This document shows positions 1 through 12,100 of a stretch of DNA of 64,000 nucleotides, one piece after another; position 1 is the first letter of the stretch, and every line of letters begins with the position of its first letter. The notes below the pieces were generated by a model. The model was not told where the DNA came from, ran no database searches, and saw only the letters and a list, made by a program, of their open reading frames with translations. Made by a program: the position numbers and the translations under genes. Source of the DNA: Stichopus chloronotus (lineage: Eukaryota; Echinodermata; Holothuroidea; Aspidochirotida; Stichopodidae); assembly GCA_021234535.1 (NCBI GenBank), contig CM037839.1, positions 25,841,196-25,905,195 of the forward strand. Reading direction: 5' to 3'.

Positions 1-664
1 AAGTTTATGAAGATTGCGCAAGAATGTTGCGGTCTGTAAAAATGAAGGGTATCAACTTATTCATCAAGATTTGAGTACTTGAAATGTAATATACATTTAA
101 GTATGTTTTGTTTTAAGTATATTTTTTTTTACATTTCAAGGGTGGTGGCATGCAGAGTTCCAAATGCATAATGGATCTTAAAAAGAAAGATAATGCAACC
201 AGACTATTTCAATACATTTAACCAGAAGCATTTTCCAAAACAAAGTCGGAATATTCTAAAATTTTTGGAGGGGTAAATACATTTCAGTGTTTCGAAAACA
301 GATTAGTGCCTCCAATAAAATGCAAAAGAAAATAACGAGCACATTTTGTTTCGTAAGTTAAATGCTTTTTACACAGTGTCTGTTTCATAACTAGGGGACA
401 TTGAAACTGTATTTTCCCAATTGTATCAAAATTATTAAGAAAATCCTCATATCAGGAAAATCAGGGTGTCGAAATCTATGGTTGATACGACGCTATAGGT
501 TCGGATACCGTTATAGGTTCTTACTTAACACATTGGCAGCTGTGATATCGCGATACATTGGTGTAGATTGTCCATGTATCGTTAATAGATTGCATACCTT
601 GATTCCACTACATCATAATGAAAATTTTGGTTAATCCTAGCACACTTGAACACGAGTAAACATT
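1..664. other. Left-edge non-coding stretch
   Basis: There is no exon with matching splice sites or Ig/kinase similarity. A 77-codon open frame at 401-634 has no recognisable motif. It may be intron of receptor A or upstream DNA. Confidence 0.4.
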
Positions 665-1019
665 TTAAAGGGAAATAGGGCGTTTAGAATACACCAACAT
701 GACATTCTAAAGAAATAGCCTTTAGTCACTATTAAACCATTCAGTTTCATCAATGAACGTCTGCCAAGGCTTTATCTTCTCAAAACGTTATGCATGTGAT
801 GAGTAACAGAAGATGCATCATTTGAATTTTGAAAAGTTTGGGTGAACAAATTAGTGTTGAGCAACAAATAACTGAATCTCTATCTGTGAGAAACTTATTT
901 CTTGGAAAAAAAGACTACTGTCCTTCCTTATTTTGAATAATCTATCATTCTGCATCCACAAACATTGGTTTTAAAAATATGGATGTTTTCTGTGAAACAA
1001 ACGCCCTATTTCCCTTTAA
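665..1019. mobile_element. TTAA-flanked inverted-repeat element 1
   Basis: TTAA is followed by AGGGAAATAGGGCGTTT, and the exact complement precedes TTAA at the other end. There is no open frame inside. The TTAA target and the size (355 bp) suggest a piggyBac-type MITE, which is inference. Its TIR resembles that of the element at 34521. Confidence 0.68.
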
Positions 1020-1244
1020 AGCAGTAGACATTTAGATTTAATTTAAGTATAACAATTATAACGTCTACTAGAATGCCCCTGGATATTTCTGAAAATAGAT
1101 TAACATGTTGATTTCTGTTTAAACTTGTAAAACCACTTTGGATCATGCTTAGACTTATTTACCTATGTGGATTTTTTTCTATTTTCAATGATTTTTAATC
1201 CGCTATTTTTTATCGGCGTATTTGAAATACTTCACACTCCGTAA

Positions 1245-1613
1245 TGGATTATTTTGAGTTTTTGAGTTTGAGTTTATTCATTCACGCATGTATATATATA
1301 CAAATGATTTAATTATATAGGTTACTTGTTTCGTAATTATTAAGTACTATATACACATACATGAAAGGGACGTCATAAGCTCTGAGAGAGCTTGAGGTGA
1401 CGTCCAACAGAAAATAAACAAAGTTATACTAATTGGGAATAAAGATCAGGTGACTTAAGAACAACAAAACTATACAATAGTTATTTACAACAAAAATTGG
1501 AAATGAAATAAGAATAAGAAAAGAACCTTAGGAGTAGGAAGAAAAAAAAAGGTGGGGAGGAGGGAGGTGGGTGGATGTAGGAAAAACAAAGGGAAAGGGA
1601 TGAAGAAGGTTTT
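1245..1613 (-). mobile_element. LINE 3' untranslated region with short-repeat tail
   Basis: This sequence follows the reverse-transcriptase frame. It ends (reading the minus strand) in a CTCAAA-type run, AATAAACTCAAACTCAAAA, near 1245-1280, typical of non-LTR elements that end in a microsatellite instead of poly(A). The exact border is uncertain. Confidence 0.55.
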
Positions 1614-2437
1614 CTACATCACTTGTAATAAATCAGTATTGCATAGTATATTTATCCAAGATAAGACTCTTAATTTGTCTCTTAAAGCTATTTTTTTTGT
1701 AGGGCACATTCGAATATCCATAGGTAAAGAATTCCAAAGGTCGGGGCCAGTGTGTCTAATAGATCGATGGGCGAGAGCTGTTTTGGGGTTTTCTAGATGA
1801 ACATTTAAAGAAATTCGGGTTGGATAATTGTGGATAGCAGAGTTGATGCGAAACATGTGTAACAGGTTGGCGGGCAGTTCTTGAGTATGGAATCTGTACA
1901 TAAAAAGAGCAATTTGGAGGTAATGAATATCATGTATAGTAAGAGTGCGTAGCTCATAAAATAATGGATTCGAATGTGCCCGATAATCTGAGTTCGTACA
2001 AATCCGGACAGCTTTTTTCTGGAGAAGAAGCAAGGAGTTAATTTTAGATTTTTGACAAGCCCAAACAATATTACAGTATGAAATGAAGGGTAGTATAATC
2101 GAATTATAAACAGTAATCAAAGTTCGTGGAGGAATATAAGAACTTACTTTATACAATGCACCAACTCCACGTGATACAGACGTAATAACGTTAGCTATAT
2201 GAGAATTCCAGTTCAATTCCTCATCGACAGTAATACCTAGGAATTTAGTACCTACTTTTTGATCAATTTTCATATTGTCAATAAAAATATTAAAGGAAGG
2301 GTAAGTGTTAATTGACCTTTGATTCTTGAAGAGCATAAAGTTCGTTTTATTTACATTTAATGATAACCTGTTACTTCTGAACCATGTGGAGACCTTGGGT
2401 AGCTCCATATTCATAGTTTCAATAATTTCATCTACTA
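1614..2437 (-). mobile_element. 5'-truncated non-LTR retrotransposon, reverse transcriptase C-terminal part
   Basis: An open frame of about 270 residues shows the end of a LINE reverse transcriptase. It includes the primer-grip region (KVSTWFRSNRLSLNVNKTNF), FLGITVDEELNW, a thumb-like stretch (ILPFISYCNIVW, LLLLQKKAVR) and a C-terminal TGPDLWNSLP. The style is CR1/Jockey-like, which is tentative. The YxDD catalytic site is missing because the 5' side is cut at 2437, where a MITE begins. The frame has no internal stop, so the insertion is fairly young. Confidence 0.85.
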
Positions 2438-2707
2438 CACTCACAAAACGTAATAGGTAATGTAGTAAAATTTACCAAAATTATGTAGAATTTACATACA
2501 CTGTTTGCCTAAATTTTGTAAAATAAGAACTCCATAAATTTTACATACAATTAATGTAAACAGTATGTAAATTCTACATAATTTTGGTAAATTTTACTAC
2601 ATTTTAGTAAAATTGTTATATACACAATGTAAGACCTACATTAACTGTGTGTAAAATTTTACCTTAAAGTTGTGGAGTTCTTATTTTACCGTTACGCTTT
2701 GTGAGTG
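2438..2707. mobile_element. Palindromic MITE, copy 1
   Basis: Terminal inverted repeats start CACTCACAAAACGTAA on the left and end CGCTTTGTGAGTG on the right, with TA on both sides. The interior is a long imperfect hairpin (for example ATTTTGGTAAATTTTACTAC and its complement). It has no coding capacity. The TA flanks suggest mobilisation by a Tc1/mariner-type transposase, which is inference. It lies 133 bp upstream of the receptor A Ig exon. Confidence 0.82.
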
Positions 2708-2840
2708 TAAGTGCTCACGCCTGATGCTGTTTTTCTTTCATAATGTGCTTCATATATAGTAAACTGTATTTTTGTTTCCAGATGTCATAGAACGTCTATT
2801 TGCTTTAACCTTCATAACTTATGTATATTTTACATTACAG

Positions 2841-3146
2841 ACTTAAGCACTGTCAAAATGTTAACATTGAAATTGGAGCTAAACAAAGGAGAATCTGCCA
2901 CTATAGAATGTCAAACTGGTGTGTCCAACAGTTCACTAGTTTACATACAGCAGAAGGTAAATCAAAACACTTGGATAACACTGAATTCTCTCTCCAGAAG
3001 AACTTCGTATAGAGGAGATTTGTTTGTCTATCAATTTGATATCAAAGGCGATGAAGAGGGAACTTACAGATGTATTCTTGGCAGAGGTGAAGGACAATAC
3101 GCCGAAAGTGACACATGTCTGGTACTTGCTGTAGAACATAAAAAAT
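2841..3146 (+). CDS. Receptor A exon: Ig-like domain
   Basis: This is a symmetric phase 1-1 exon of 306 nt, with acceptor ACAG and donor GTAAGG. It contains the first core Cys ([10 protein letters not shown]) and a second Cys in EGTYRCILG, a V-type spacing. The usual core Trp is replaced in the segment LVYIQQK. It is clearly paralogous to the membrane-proximal Ig exon of receptor B (35058-35357): both share ECQTGVSN, an RG.LF.YQFDI strand and G(T)(Y/F)(R/K)CIL. The first two coding bases complete a codon begun in an upstream exon outside the located set. Confidence 0.88.
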
Positions 3147-6100
3147 GTAAGGAATATGAGAGTACTTTACACGTTTAGTGTGGGGCCAGCAAATTAAAGT
3201 ACATTTTTGTCTTTCACGTTTTGATTATTAGTTTTAGAATTCTACCAGGTAAGTTTATTACCATTTTTTAGATCTCTGCATATAACTGATGTTTGTTTCA
3301 CTGGGTAACATAATATCAAGGTACTAAACATCAGAACGAATTTATTTCCCATACATTATTACAATCGCCTTTTATATATTCTCTACGAACTGGCACACAT
3401 TTCAACCAATATTTACGACAGGAGCACAAAGTACTGCAGCTTGAATTTCTAAGAGCACATTTACATGACTCGTACGAGTGTCAGTAAGCTTTGAGATGTC
3501 TACTCTCAATCTGTCATAAATAGTAACAATAGTAAAAATTTAACACTAGCAAGTTTCTTTCGAATCAACACATTATTTGCAAGCTCGCATCAAAGTATTT
3601 GCAACAGAACGTGCAAGTTATTTGTTCTGTAAGTGGAACCTTCACATATCGTGTGATGTCTTGATTGACGATACCATTTCTACAAATTTAGCACACTGCA
3701 TACGGCCCTGAACCCCCCCCCCCCCTTCTGTACCGCCATTCAAGAGCACAAACGGTCGGGCCATTCTTTCCCAACCTGTTCTTAAAATGCTCCGAGATTG
3801 CTTATCGAGGACGATATCTGCTGAATTTCGGCTTCAGACATAAAACCTCTTTTCCCATGACTGAACTTTTAGATAAGCAGGAGATGTTAGCGGTCTTGAA
3901 TGGTCTTGAATTTTCTAGAATACAAAATATTTATTTACTGGTCTCTGAATGGAAGTAAGTGTAAATTATGTTCTGGTTAGTCAGTGATCACCAGAGGTAC
4001 AATGTGCTTCCTCCACCCTTATGTGGTCGCTTTGTGCTGTAAAAAACTGTCCTTCAAGGCCTTAATTATTCAAAGCCTGAACTATAAGGAGGGATCCCAG
4101 TAGGGATTTTAAGCTCCGATGGCCGGTGATGTCATAGGGTGATGTTGTGAGGATAGTGAGAACAGAACGAATGCCTAAAAGAGCCCTTGTTAGAATGAGG
4201 TAATTGCGTAGTGTAGAACATAATAAAAGGCTCCTGGTGCGGCACTGTGGTAATTAGTACCGATTCATGCTGCATGACACTGCATTCGTCAATGAAATTA
4301 ATATTGCTAATGAAATGCGGATCCCAAATTGGAGCTGACATACTCCAACTTTGGAAGAAACGAGAAATTTGTGAGTTGTTTTTGGAGAGCACTTCCACAC
4401 ATTCCTTTTTCTACAACCCAAGACCTTTGGTAGCATCACTCAGTTTCAAATATATCCTATGTTTAAACTAAGAGAACTGGATTGACAGTTTAGTACCAAG
4501 ATAGCTATGGTGAATCAACCATAAAGTAGTTTAAGCTAATTGGCAATTTTAATAAATTAAAAAATAAATAAAATAAAAAAACCGAGATCAATAAAGTACA
4601 CACCAAAGAAAAGGAGGGAACCACCAACAGACTTCTCATTAGAACTTTCAAACATAACGATTTCACTTCCTATCAACGAAGGCCTTCAACTGCTTTCTAG
4701 TCAAAAAGCTACTAATCCGTTAATAATATTGGCCCTAATATCTGTGTATTCGAGCTTTAACCGTAGTTGGAAACAACATTGAGATTGCTTTATTGTATAT
4801 TATGACTCACTCTGCCTCTCGTTACCTATCACAAATTTGAGCACAATTGCCAACGCTGCTGAATTTACTTAAGTAAATTTGAAGTATTTTTTTTTCAAAA
4901 ATTTACGACGTCTCAAAAACATGCTGTATGTCCTTTGGTATGCAGTACCGCATTTACAACAATGGGATATGCCAAGAAACTATGTGCTCAATCTGTTGCA
5001 GACGATGGTGCATCTTGGATAAAAACAATACTGGATGTTAAATGCAAACTTTGTTCAAAGACAAGGGTATAAACATGGGGGCGGTAAAGGGTGAGTAGAA
5101 ACTCTACTCATTGTCCCCAGTTTTACTACCAACTTTTTCCAAGATGGCGCATTGCGTCACCAATATCCGGGTGTACCACTTGTCCGTTCTAGCTACGCCA
5201 GAGCTGAAATGGAATTGGACATGCGATATGAATTATAGATGTGATGTCTATGGTATATTCTTAGGCTCTGTTATAAAATTCAGCTCACTTTCATTTTCCT
5301 ACATTAAATCAATTCCCATTTTAAATGAGCATTTTGGGGGGAATATAAAAATATGTTAATTGGAATTTGGAATGAAATGTAAAATTTGTGATGGACGATT
5401 CCCTTAGTAATCTGTCCTGACATCATCAGAGTTGATTTCAAGATGTTCCCTAGATAAGAAAAGTAATTAATCGAAAAGCGTCAATAAATAACTTTTACAA
5501 CCTTGTTCCGATTCTTAGGTGTAACTTCATCAGTCAAGGAGCAACCGTGAGGAAATCAGATCTGCGTATACGTATTTAAATATTTGATTTCATTTCTGAA
5601 GCTTAGCTTCATAGAAGGTAATCATTGGATTTAAGATATGAACAATTGGACCTTGTACAGTCCATGATATGAAATACACCTCAAGAGAACCTAGGTTGAT
5701 TTGAGCCCATTGTTGCTGTTGCTTGCGAGATGATTGAAATAGAACCACCGAGAGATAACAAAAATGACCGATAGCTAAAAGGTTGGTAACGAAGTACCTT
5801 TGAAGTACAGTGTGGTAACATTGTTTTGCATGGCTTCAGTACAGCATGAATTCCTTACCTCTCCGAGATAGGCATGAACTGACGTTGAAGTGAAAATGCC
5901 TTGATTGGATGCTATGTCTGAGGCTAATGTATGACTATGGTTATGTTTACATCCGCTCAGGAACAATACTGCCAGTTTCAAACTTCTGTCAACAAAAATG
6001 ACAGTGTTTTTATAACCATCGTACATTACCTTTGCAGCTCGTTCTGACGTTTTAACTACATCTGTGGCAACAGTTTCTGGTTTGATATTATGCATCATTT

Positions 6101-9100
6101 TAATTGCTGTCCTCTGGATTCTTTGTGAGTGCATCTGTTTAATCCGTTTTTGTTGTAGACAGAATCAGTTTCTGATATTTAACTTATTAACGAATTAATC
6201 AGTCTTTTGGTAGAGTGTCTCTTTTGAAGTTTATAGCAATATCTATACTTCAGAAGTAGTTATCTATTGGGATTCTTTGATGTTTTACATAATAATGATT
6301 TGAAAAAAACATTACAGTTTCTTCCTCTATGATATTTTTAGACCGATATGCACCTACGATAAGTTTCAAAAGGAAAAGAAAAACGTAAGTATTTTTAAGT
6401 TAAAGAAACACGAGAGAGATATTATGGTTTCTACATTTGTCTCCAAAATTTTTCTTTGCAGAATTTCATTTTCCAATATTGTCGGATATGACAAGTGTAC
6501 CAAATACGTAAAATGTTCTAGTCAATGGCGTTATATTTTATGTTCTCTTTTAAACCCAATTTCGTTTTTCTCTTTTCTTAGCACCAGGTTTTTCGGTGAT
6601 GTTTCCGATTCCAGACAGCACAATCCATTTTCAACTGCAATGACACCAGCGAACAGACATCTCCCAAACAGTCGTAAGTATTAGTGATATGGTTATTGCG
6701 TACTTGGTAAATGATTTTAGACATATTATGCCCGCTCCTGATGTTCATTAACAATGTTTCTCATTTACATTGGGTGTCATATGTTTACAAATTTATTTTG
6801 AAATTTATTTTCACTGAAACAATAACGAAATAAGTCACGCCTATAATATCAGTTTTTAGCATATAATGTTTCGAAAACAGTCATGTAGGTTTGATATCTT
6901 ATCGATTCAAACATGGAAAGGGTTGGAACAAGATAAACATCGCACTTCATATTCTACATCAGCATATGTATGTGTATATTTTGTCATTTTCGTCTAGCTG
7001 GTGTTTACACTGATATCGAAGAGGATTCGTGTCATAACAGCCAGGATGGGGCGCATATCACCGGTTATGACTTTACCCTTACAAACATAATACATTATGG
7101 GAGGAGGCGAGTAAGATGGACTGGTCAACTCTACAAAGGAACGAATCGTGAACGAATAATTCACGCATGTACTTCTCCTGGTAACGTTTATATCAAAGTT
7201 TGTGTGGATATTTCATCAATATCAATATTTCAATCAAAGGACATCGGAATGAAACTGAAAAGTTTAAGTGGTGTTTCTCACATTATTTGCTCTGGCGACT
7301 AGTACAATCAATTACTGATTGTAAGTTATATCAGAGATGAATCTACTTTCAGTGACAAAACTAAAATTAGGTACAATGCGGTACACTTACTAGATGTACA
7401 GTGAGCTTTTCCAGAGATAGATAGCTTTATTTATTACAATCGGAATATAAAATTTAATAAGTAATTGTCATAAAGGGGTCAATTTGCGTTAAACGTTTTA
7501 CTAATATTAATTAAAAATTTCGCTGTGAACATTTTTTACTGCATTCACAATTTGTACTGAAAAGACATCATTTAAGGGCAAATATTAGCTAACTGTCTTG
7601 TGATGTTATTATTTTTGTTCCTTCAAATAGCTTTTGTAATTTGTTATTGAGCCCATCGCTTCTTGTTCTAAAAGAAAAGTGAAGCATTTACACTGGAAGA
7701 AACGAAAAGCGCACCAGACTGTTCTACTGTAATGTTTCCCTTTATCATGGTAACGTTCCTAACTGGTAGAAAAAACGTGAGGATATGACAACATGAGAAT
7801 ATGATAACACATAATGAAACACAGGAGTAAAAGATATCAGTTGACATTATTCGTTATACAGTCAAACATCTAAGTATTATTTTGTAATATACATCACCAT
7901 AGGATCGATATACAGATGGTAGACTTAGTGTAGGGTATCACTTTGTCTTCAACATGGACTCTAAATTCACATAGAGAAAGAATAGAAGAAATTACAAATC
8001 ATTGGTTAAAATTGTGTCCGAATGTTGTATAAGAATTTGTATAATAAAAATAGAAGATGTAATCGATTTGACTTCAGATATTGATCTTACCATATTATAT
8101 ACCTTCTGATTGAGAAGGGTGGGCAATAAGTTCTTGATCATAATATATTTTGCTAAGGAATGAATACTCTTGGCTGTACATAGTGCACTCCTCTGCTAAT
8201 TTGTTACACGTGTACCAAAAAAAATCGTCTTTTATAAGCTCATATTATTTCATTTCAGTTTGAACCATATCAAAGAGTAACATATACAATAACATGAGAG
8301 TGTAACGTAGTAATGAAGTATCAGTTATAGTTCAGTTCTACTCGAAAGCTACTCAAAGCTTGTGTGTGAGTACCTAGGACCCCAGACATAAAGTGAATTA
8401 TGGAGTGAAAAATTAAACCCAGATAGAACAAAGCATACCCTAACTCCCCCCCCCCCCCGCACTCCACAACAACGACAAAAGATACATAAGAATGAAGAGG
8501 GTCATATCCTGTGCAATGTGAATTCTTTTAAAGTTCAATTACTAATCAAAGTAAGTGACTCTTCTAAATTATGCCATGTAGCAAGTCCAACGTAATTTAT
8601 ATCACGTTGGGGTGTTTAACGTCTACAGTAGATGATGATTTAATCAGAGTTATACATATTTGTAAATGTGTAACAAGACCTTCTTAAAACTGTCTATAAG
8701 TAGAACAAACACCCTGATCAATTTTATTACAAAATTGGTTATATAAGCTTAACAACTTAACTGTTGATAAACGGTAATTCCAAGAAAAGTAGTTGTACAA
8801 TGAAAGAAATAAAGTAACCCTATTATTTTTGAGACCTTTCATTCCATGATGATGTATCATTGTTATAAATGTTGCAAAACTTTTGGAGAGATCCAGAGAT
8901 GCCACAAGAAAGTCTCCGTTTCTGAAAAGAATTCGAAGTTATTACTGATAAGTTTGGTAAAGACATGGGTTGTCGATTCTTTAGAAAAAAAATAAATTAT
9001 GAGAGAGAGTGAAACATACGATTTTCCACTAATTTTGCATAGACTTTGGAGTAAACGTGAGGTACGATTTTTAATTTGCTTTAATTTTATAAGGAGATAC

Positions 9101-12100
9101 TTCACGCGCAACATTAAGATTATTGAGTACAATACCACTGGTGAAAGAGAGGTTTATAATGTTACATAATATGGTTAACTGCCTGAACTACTCTACAAAG
9201 AATATCATAATGTCCAGGACTGTTAAACCTCTAATACATAACGACTTAATCTACTTATTTGTAGGATACAAAGAACATCGATTGTACCCTAGGATTGGAA
9301 AGAAGTTTGAAATTAATCGTTGTATGTGGTATATACCACATGATAATGTAGAACCAATCGTAGTAAAAAAATCATTAAACTTAGTGGTAATTTCAGTAAT
9401 GGTACTTGCAAAACTGCCATGATTAGTCAATTCGCTTGCACAAGGAGTATTATAACTATCATGTATAAACTTGCTAATTTCGTCCATGTTCCGCAAACAC
9501 AAATTAGCAACTTGCCTTTGATAATAGTTACATTTAGCAATGTGTATAACATAATCTGTTCTCGGATTTGTCATAATCTCTTTTGTTTTTAAAAGAGGGA
9601 TGTCGTTTCAATTTTTGGAGAGGTTACTTGTCGATGACCTTTGGCTTAGTATAAATTTAATTCTTTGTATGTTGAAATAAAATGGTTATCTGAATTTAGT
9701 TTAAATACAGTAAAGTTAAATGTCTGTCAGCACCATATTGGAATATCTCTTGACACTACAGAGTCACACACACATTTCATGTACCCTATATTTCCTATCA
9801 CAATTGTTTGTCAGGAGTGCGTGAAGTAAGCACGGAAGGTGATTGTGTAGAGTGTCATAGAACTAACAACGGCCGAAGGAAATTTCTTTGACTAAATAAT
9901 TTCAGCAATTCTGATTCAGCTCAAGAATTGACAGCAAGTTTCACTTTAATTAATTTTAAATTCGAATTTGTGTAGGTCATTGCTAAACGTACTTGAAACA
10001 ACTGCTGTTTCTATGACCATGTTTCGCAACATGATTACAAGAAAATGTGTGGTGACATAAATGTGACGATACACTAACAATTGGAGTTGTAAGTGTAAAA
10101 AGCTTTATTATGATATCTTTTCAGTATTACCAGATACATCAATTGAAGATGATGAATGGTTGTCTTTCTCTTCCAATATCCTGAAATTATCCCAACATGC
10201 TAATATAGTGAAGACAATAGGAGTTTGTCCTCAAAAAGGTGATGTCATTAAATAATTTTTTATATATATTAACACAAAAAAACTAGACAGAGTTTGGCAA
10301 TACTTTTTTCAAATTTTCACTTACACACTTACAAATGTTTTAGCTTGTGATTGAATTCATTTAGAGAAGGGATACTTCTATATTCTAAATCCCTTCGAAT
10401 ATGATAAATAGTAATGGAGCAAAGCGGTAAAAGATACCAATCGACATTATTCATTAAGTATTGCATAAAAACATGCTTTTGTAATGTATATCAGCAGAGG
10501 ATCGATGTACAGATAGTAGACTTAGTGTTTGGCATAACATTTTGTATTCACAGAGAAAAAGAATCCAGGAAAATCTAAATTAGTGTATCCGAATATTGTA
10601 TAAGAATCTGTGGCTACAGACAAAACAACATGGAATAAATATAATAGAGTTGACTTCAGAAATTGAACTTGCCATATTATACACATTCTGAGAATACGCA
10701 ATAATTTCTAAATCAGCGGAATCGGTATTTGTGGTGAATTACATTAGGCACTCACTCTTCTGCACAGCAGTACAAAAATCTATGGAATGGTATAGTCTTT
10801 TCAAATTGAGATGGATATTCAGAGGTTATCTGAGCTGCCTACAATTTGCTCTGAGCACATGGTTCATTTGCTACAAATGTAAACAACGATCTTCTGTACT
10901 GCAGACCACTACAAATCAATGTCAGTGTAGTTTTGTAGAGCAGATGTATACAGTAGTGCATTCAGCTTTGCAGACACGGCTTGTAGTTTATCTTGCGCGA
11001 TCAAGATTTTAGCCAGGATGTATTTGAGAATGTTTAAACGAGAAATTACAAACATTTGAGATGACCGATGTGACCTATTTGACATCAGGTGACTCGTTTC
11101 AATGTTTTAAGCAGTCTGAGAGCTAACTAGTTATATAAAACAGAATTCACAAATGCATCGTGGTCTCGATTTTGCAATTTGTAAGCATTTTTCGTTAATC
11201 TTACATTATAGCACGACAATGTGACACAAGCTTGATCTCTTACTATTAGTTTAGTAATGAACTAGGCCTATGTCACCAATTAAGATGTAACATCAAAAAT
11301 AAGCAATAACATCTGTTGACCTAAGTTAGTGAATGGCAGGGGTCATGCACTCAACATGCTCAACTGAGTACTTACCAATTGATTCTTGTTTACCATAATA
11401 TCCCTCATCGAATTTAAGAGGCTTTTTTTCTCAATATTGTTCACCACTTCACATACAAAGAAAATTTCAGTAAAAGTTTTTCTTTGAGATCTGCAAACAG
11501 AGTTTCCACATTTCGTTCCCTGTTTAGCTGAAAAGACCTTTGACGTCCACCAAAAATGTGACGTTTTTTTGTGTCAAAATTGGGCTATTTTGGACGAGAA
11601 GCGCCCCCTTCTAGGTCATGTGAGGACGACAGAGGTCACATTGTGAAATAGTTGTAAACATGAATCACAGGAAAGCTTGGAAAGCTTGGCCAAATCTCAC
11701 ACATCATGCATGGGTATACCACATTAATTTAATAATAAAAACCTTTTGATATTTTAGTGGGACGGCCATGTCATTTGAAATCAACAGTGTCAAAACTTGA
11801 TAACTTTGTAAGCATGATATTTTTAAAACCCAGCCAAAAGCAGTGAGGTTCTTGAAATGAACGCGACACGGCTACATTCTAACTATGAGAGCTGTCCAAG
11901 CTTTTATTCCAGAAATATTGTGTTTTCAATATTTTTGCAATTCATCCCTCTTGTATGACCTTAAATGACTTTTAACATTAACCAAAGAGCATCAGCATCT
12001 TGGACTTCAAGTGGTAACCTATATGTATCATATGCGATTCGTTCGAACGTCCCTTCTTCAGATATTGTGTGTACAAAGTTTTCGCAGTCTGAATACGTAC

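Noticed and set aside
401..634. A 77-codon plus-strand open frame
   Set aside because: Repetitive Tyr/Arg composition from a short internal repeat, with no homologue recognised.
4709..4763. Hydrophobic stretch as the membrane exon of receptor A
   Set aside because: The donor (GTTGGA) is weak and the acceptor sits inside an A-rich run. It is kept only as a candidate.
5775..6134. A 119-codon minus-strand open frame
   Set aside because: No recognisable motif, no splice context, and on the strand opposite to the gene.
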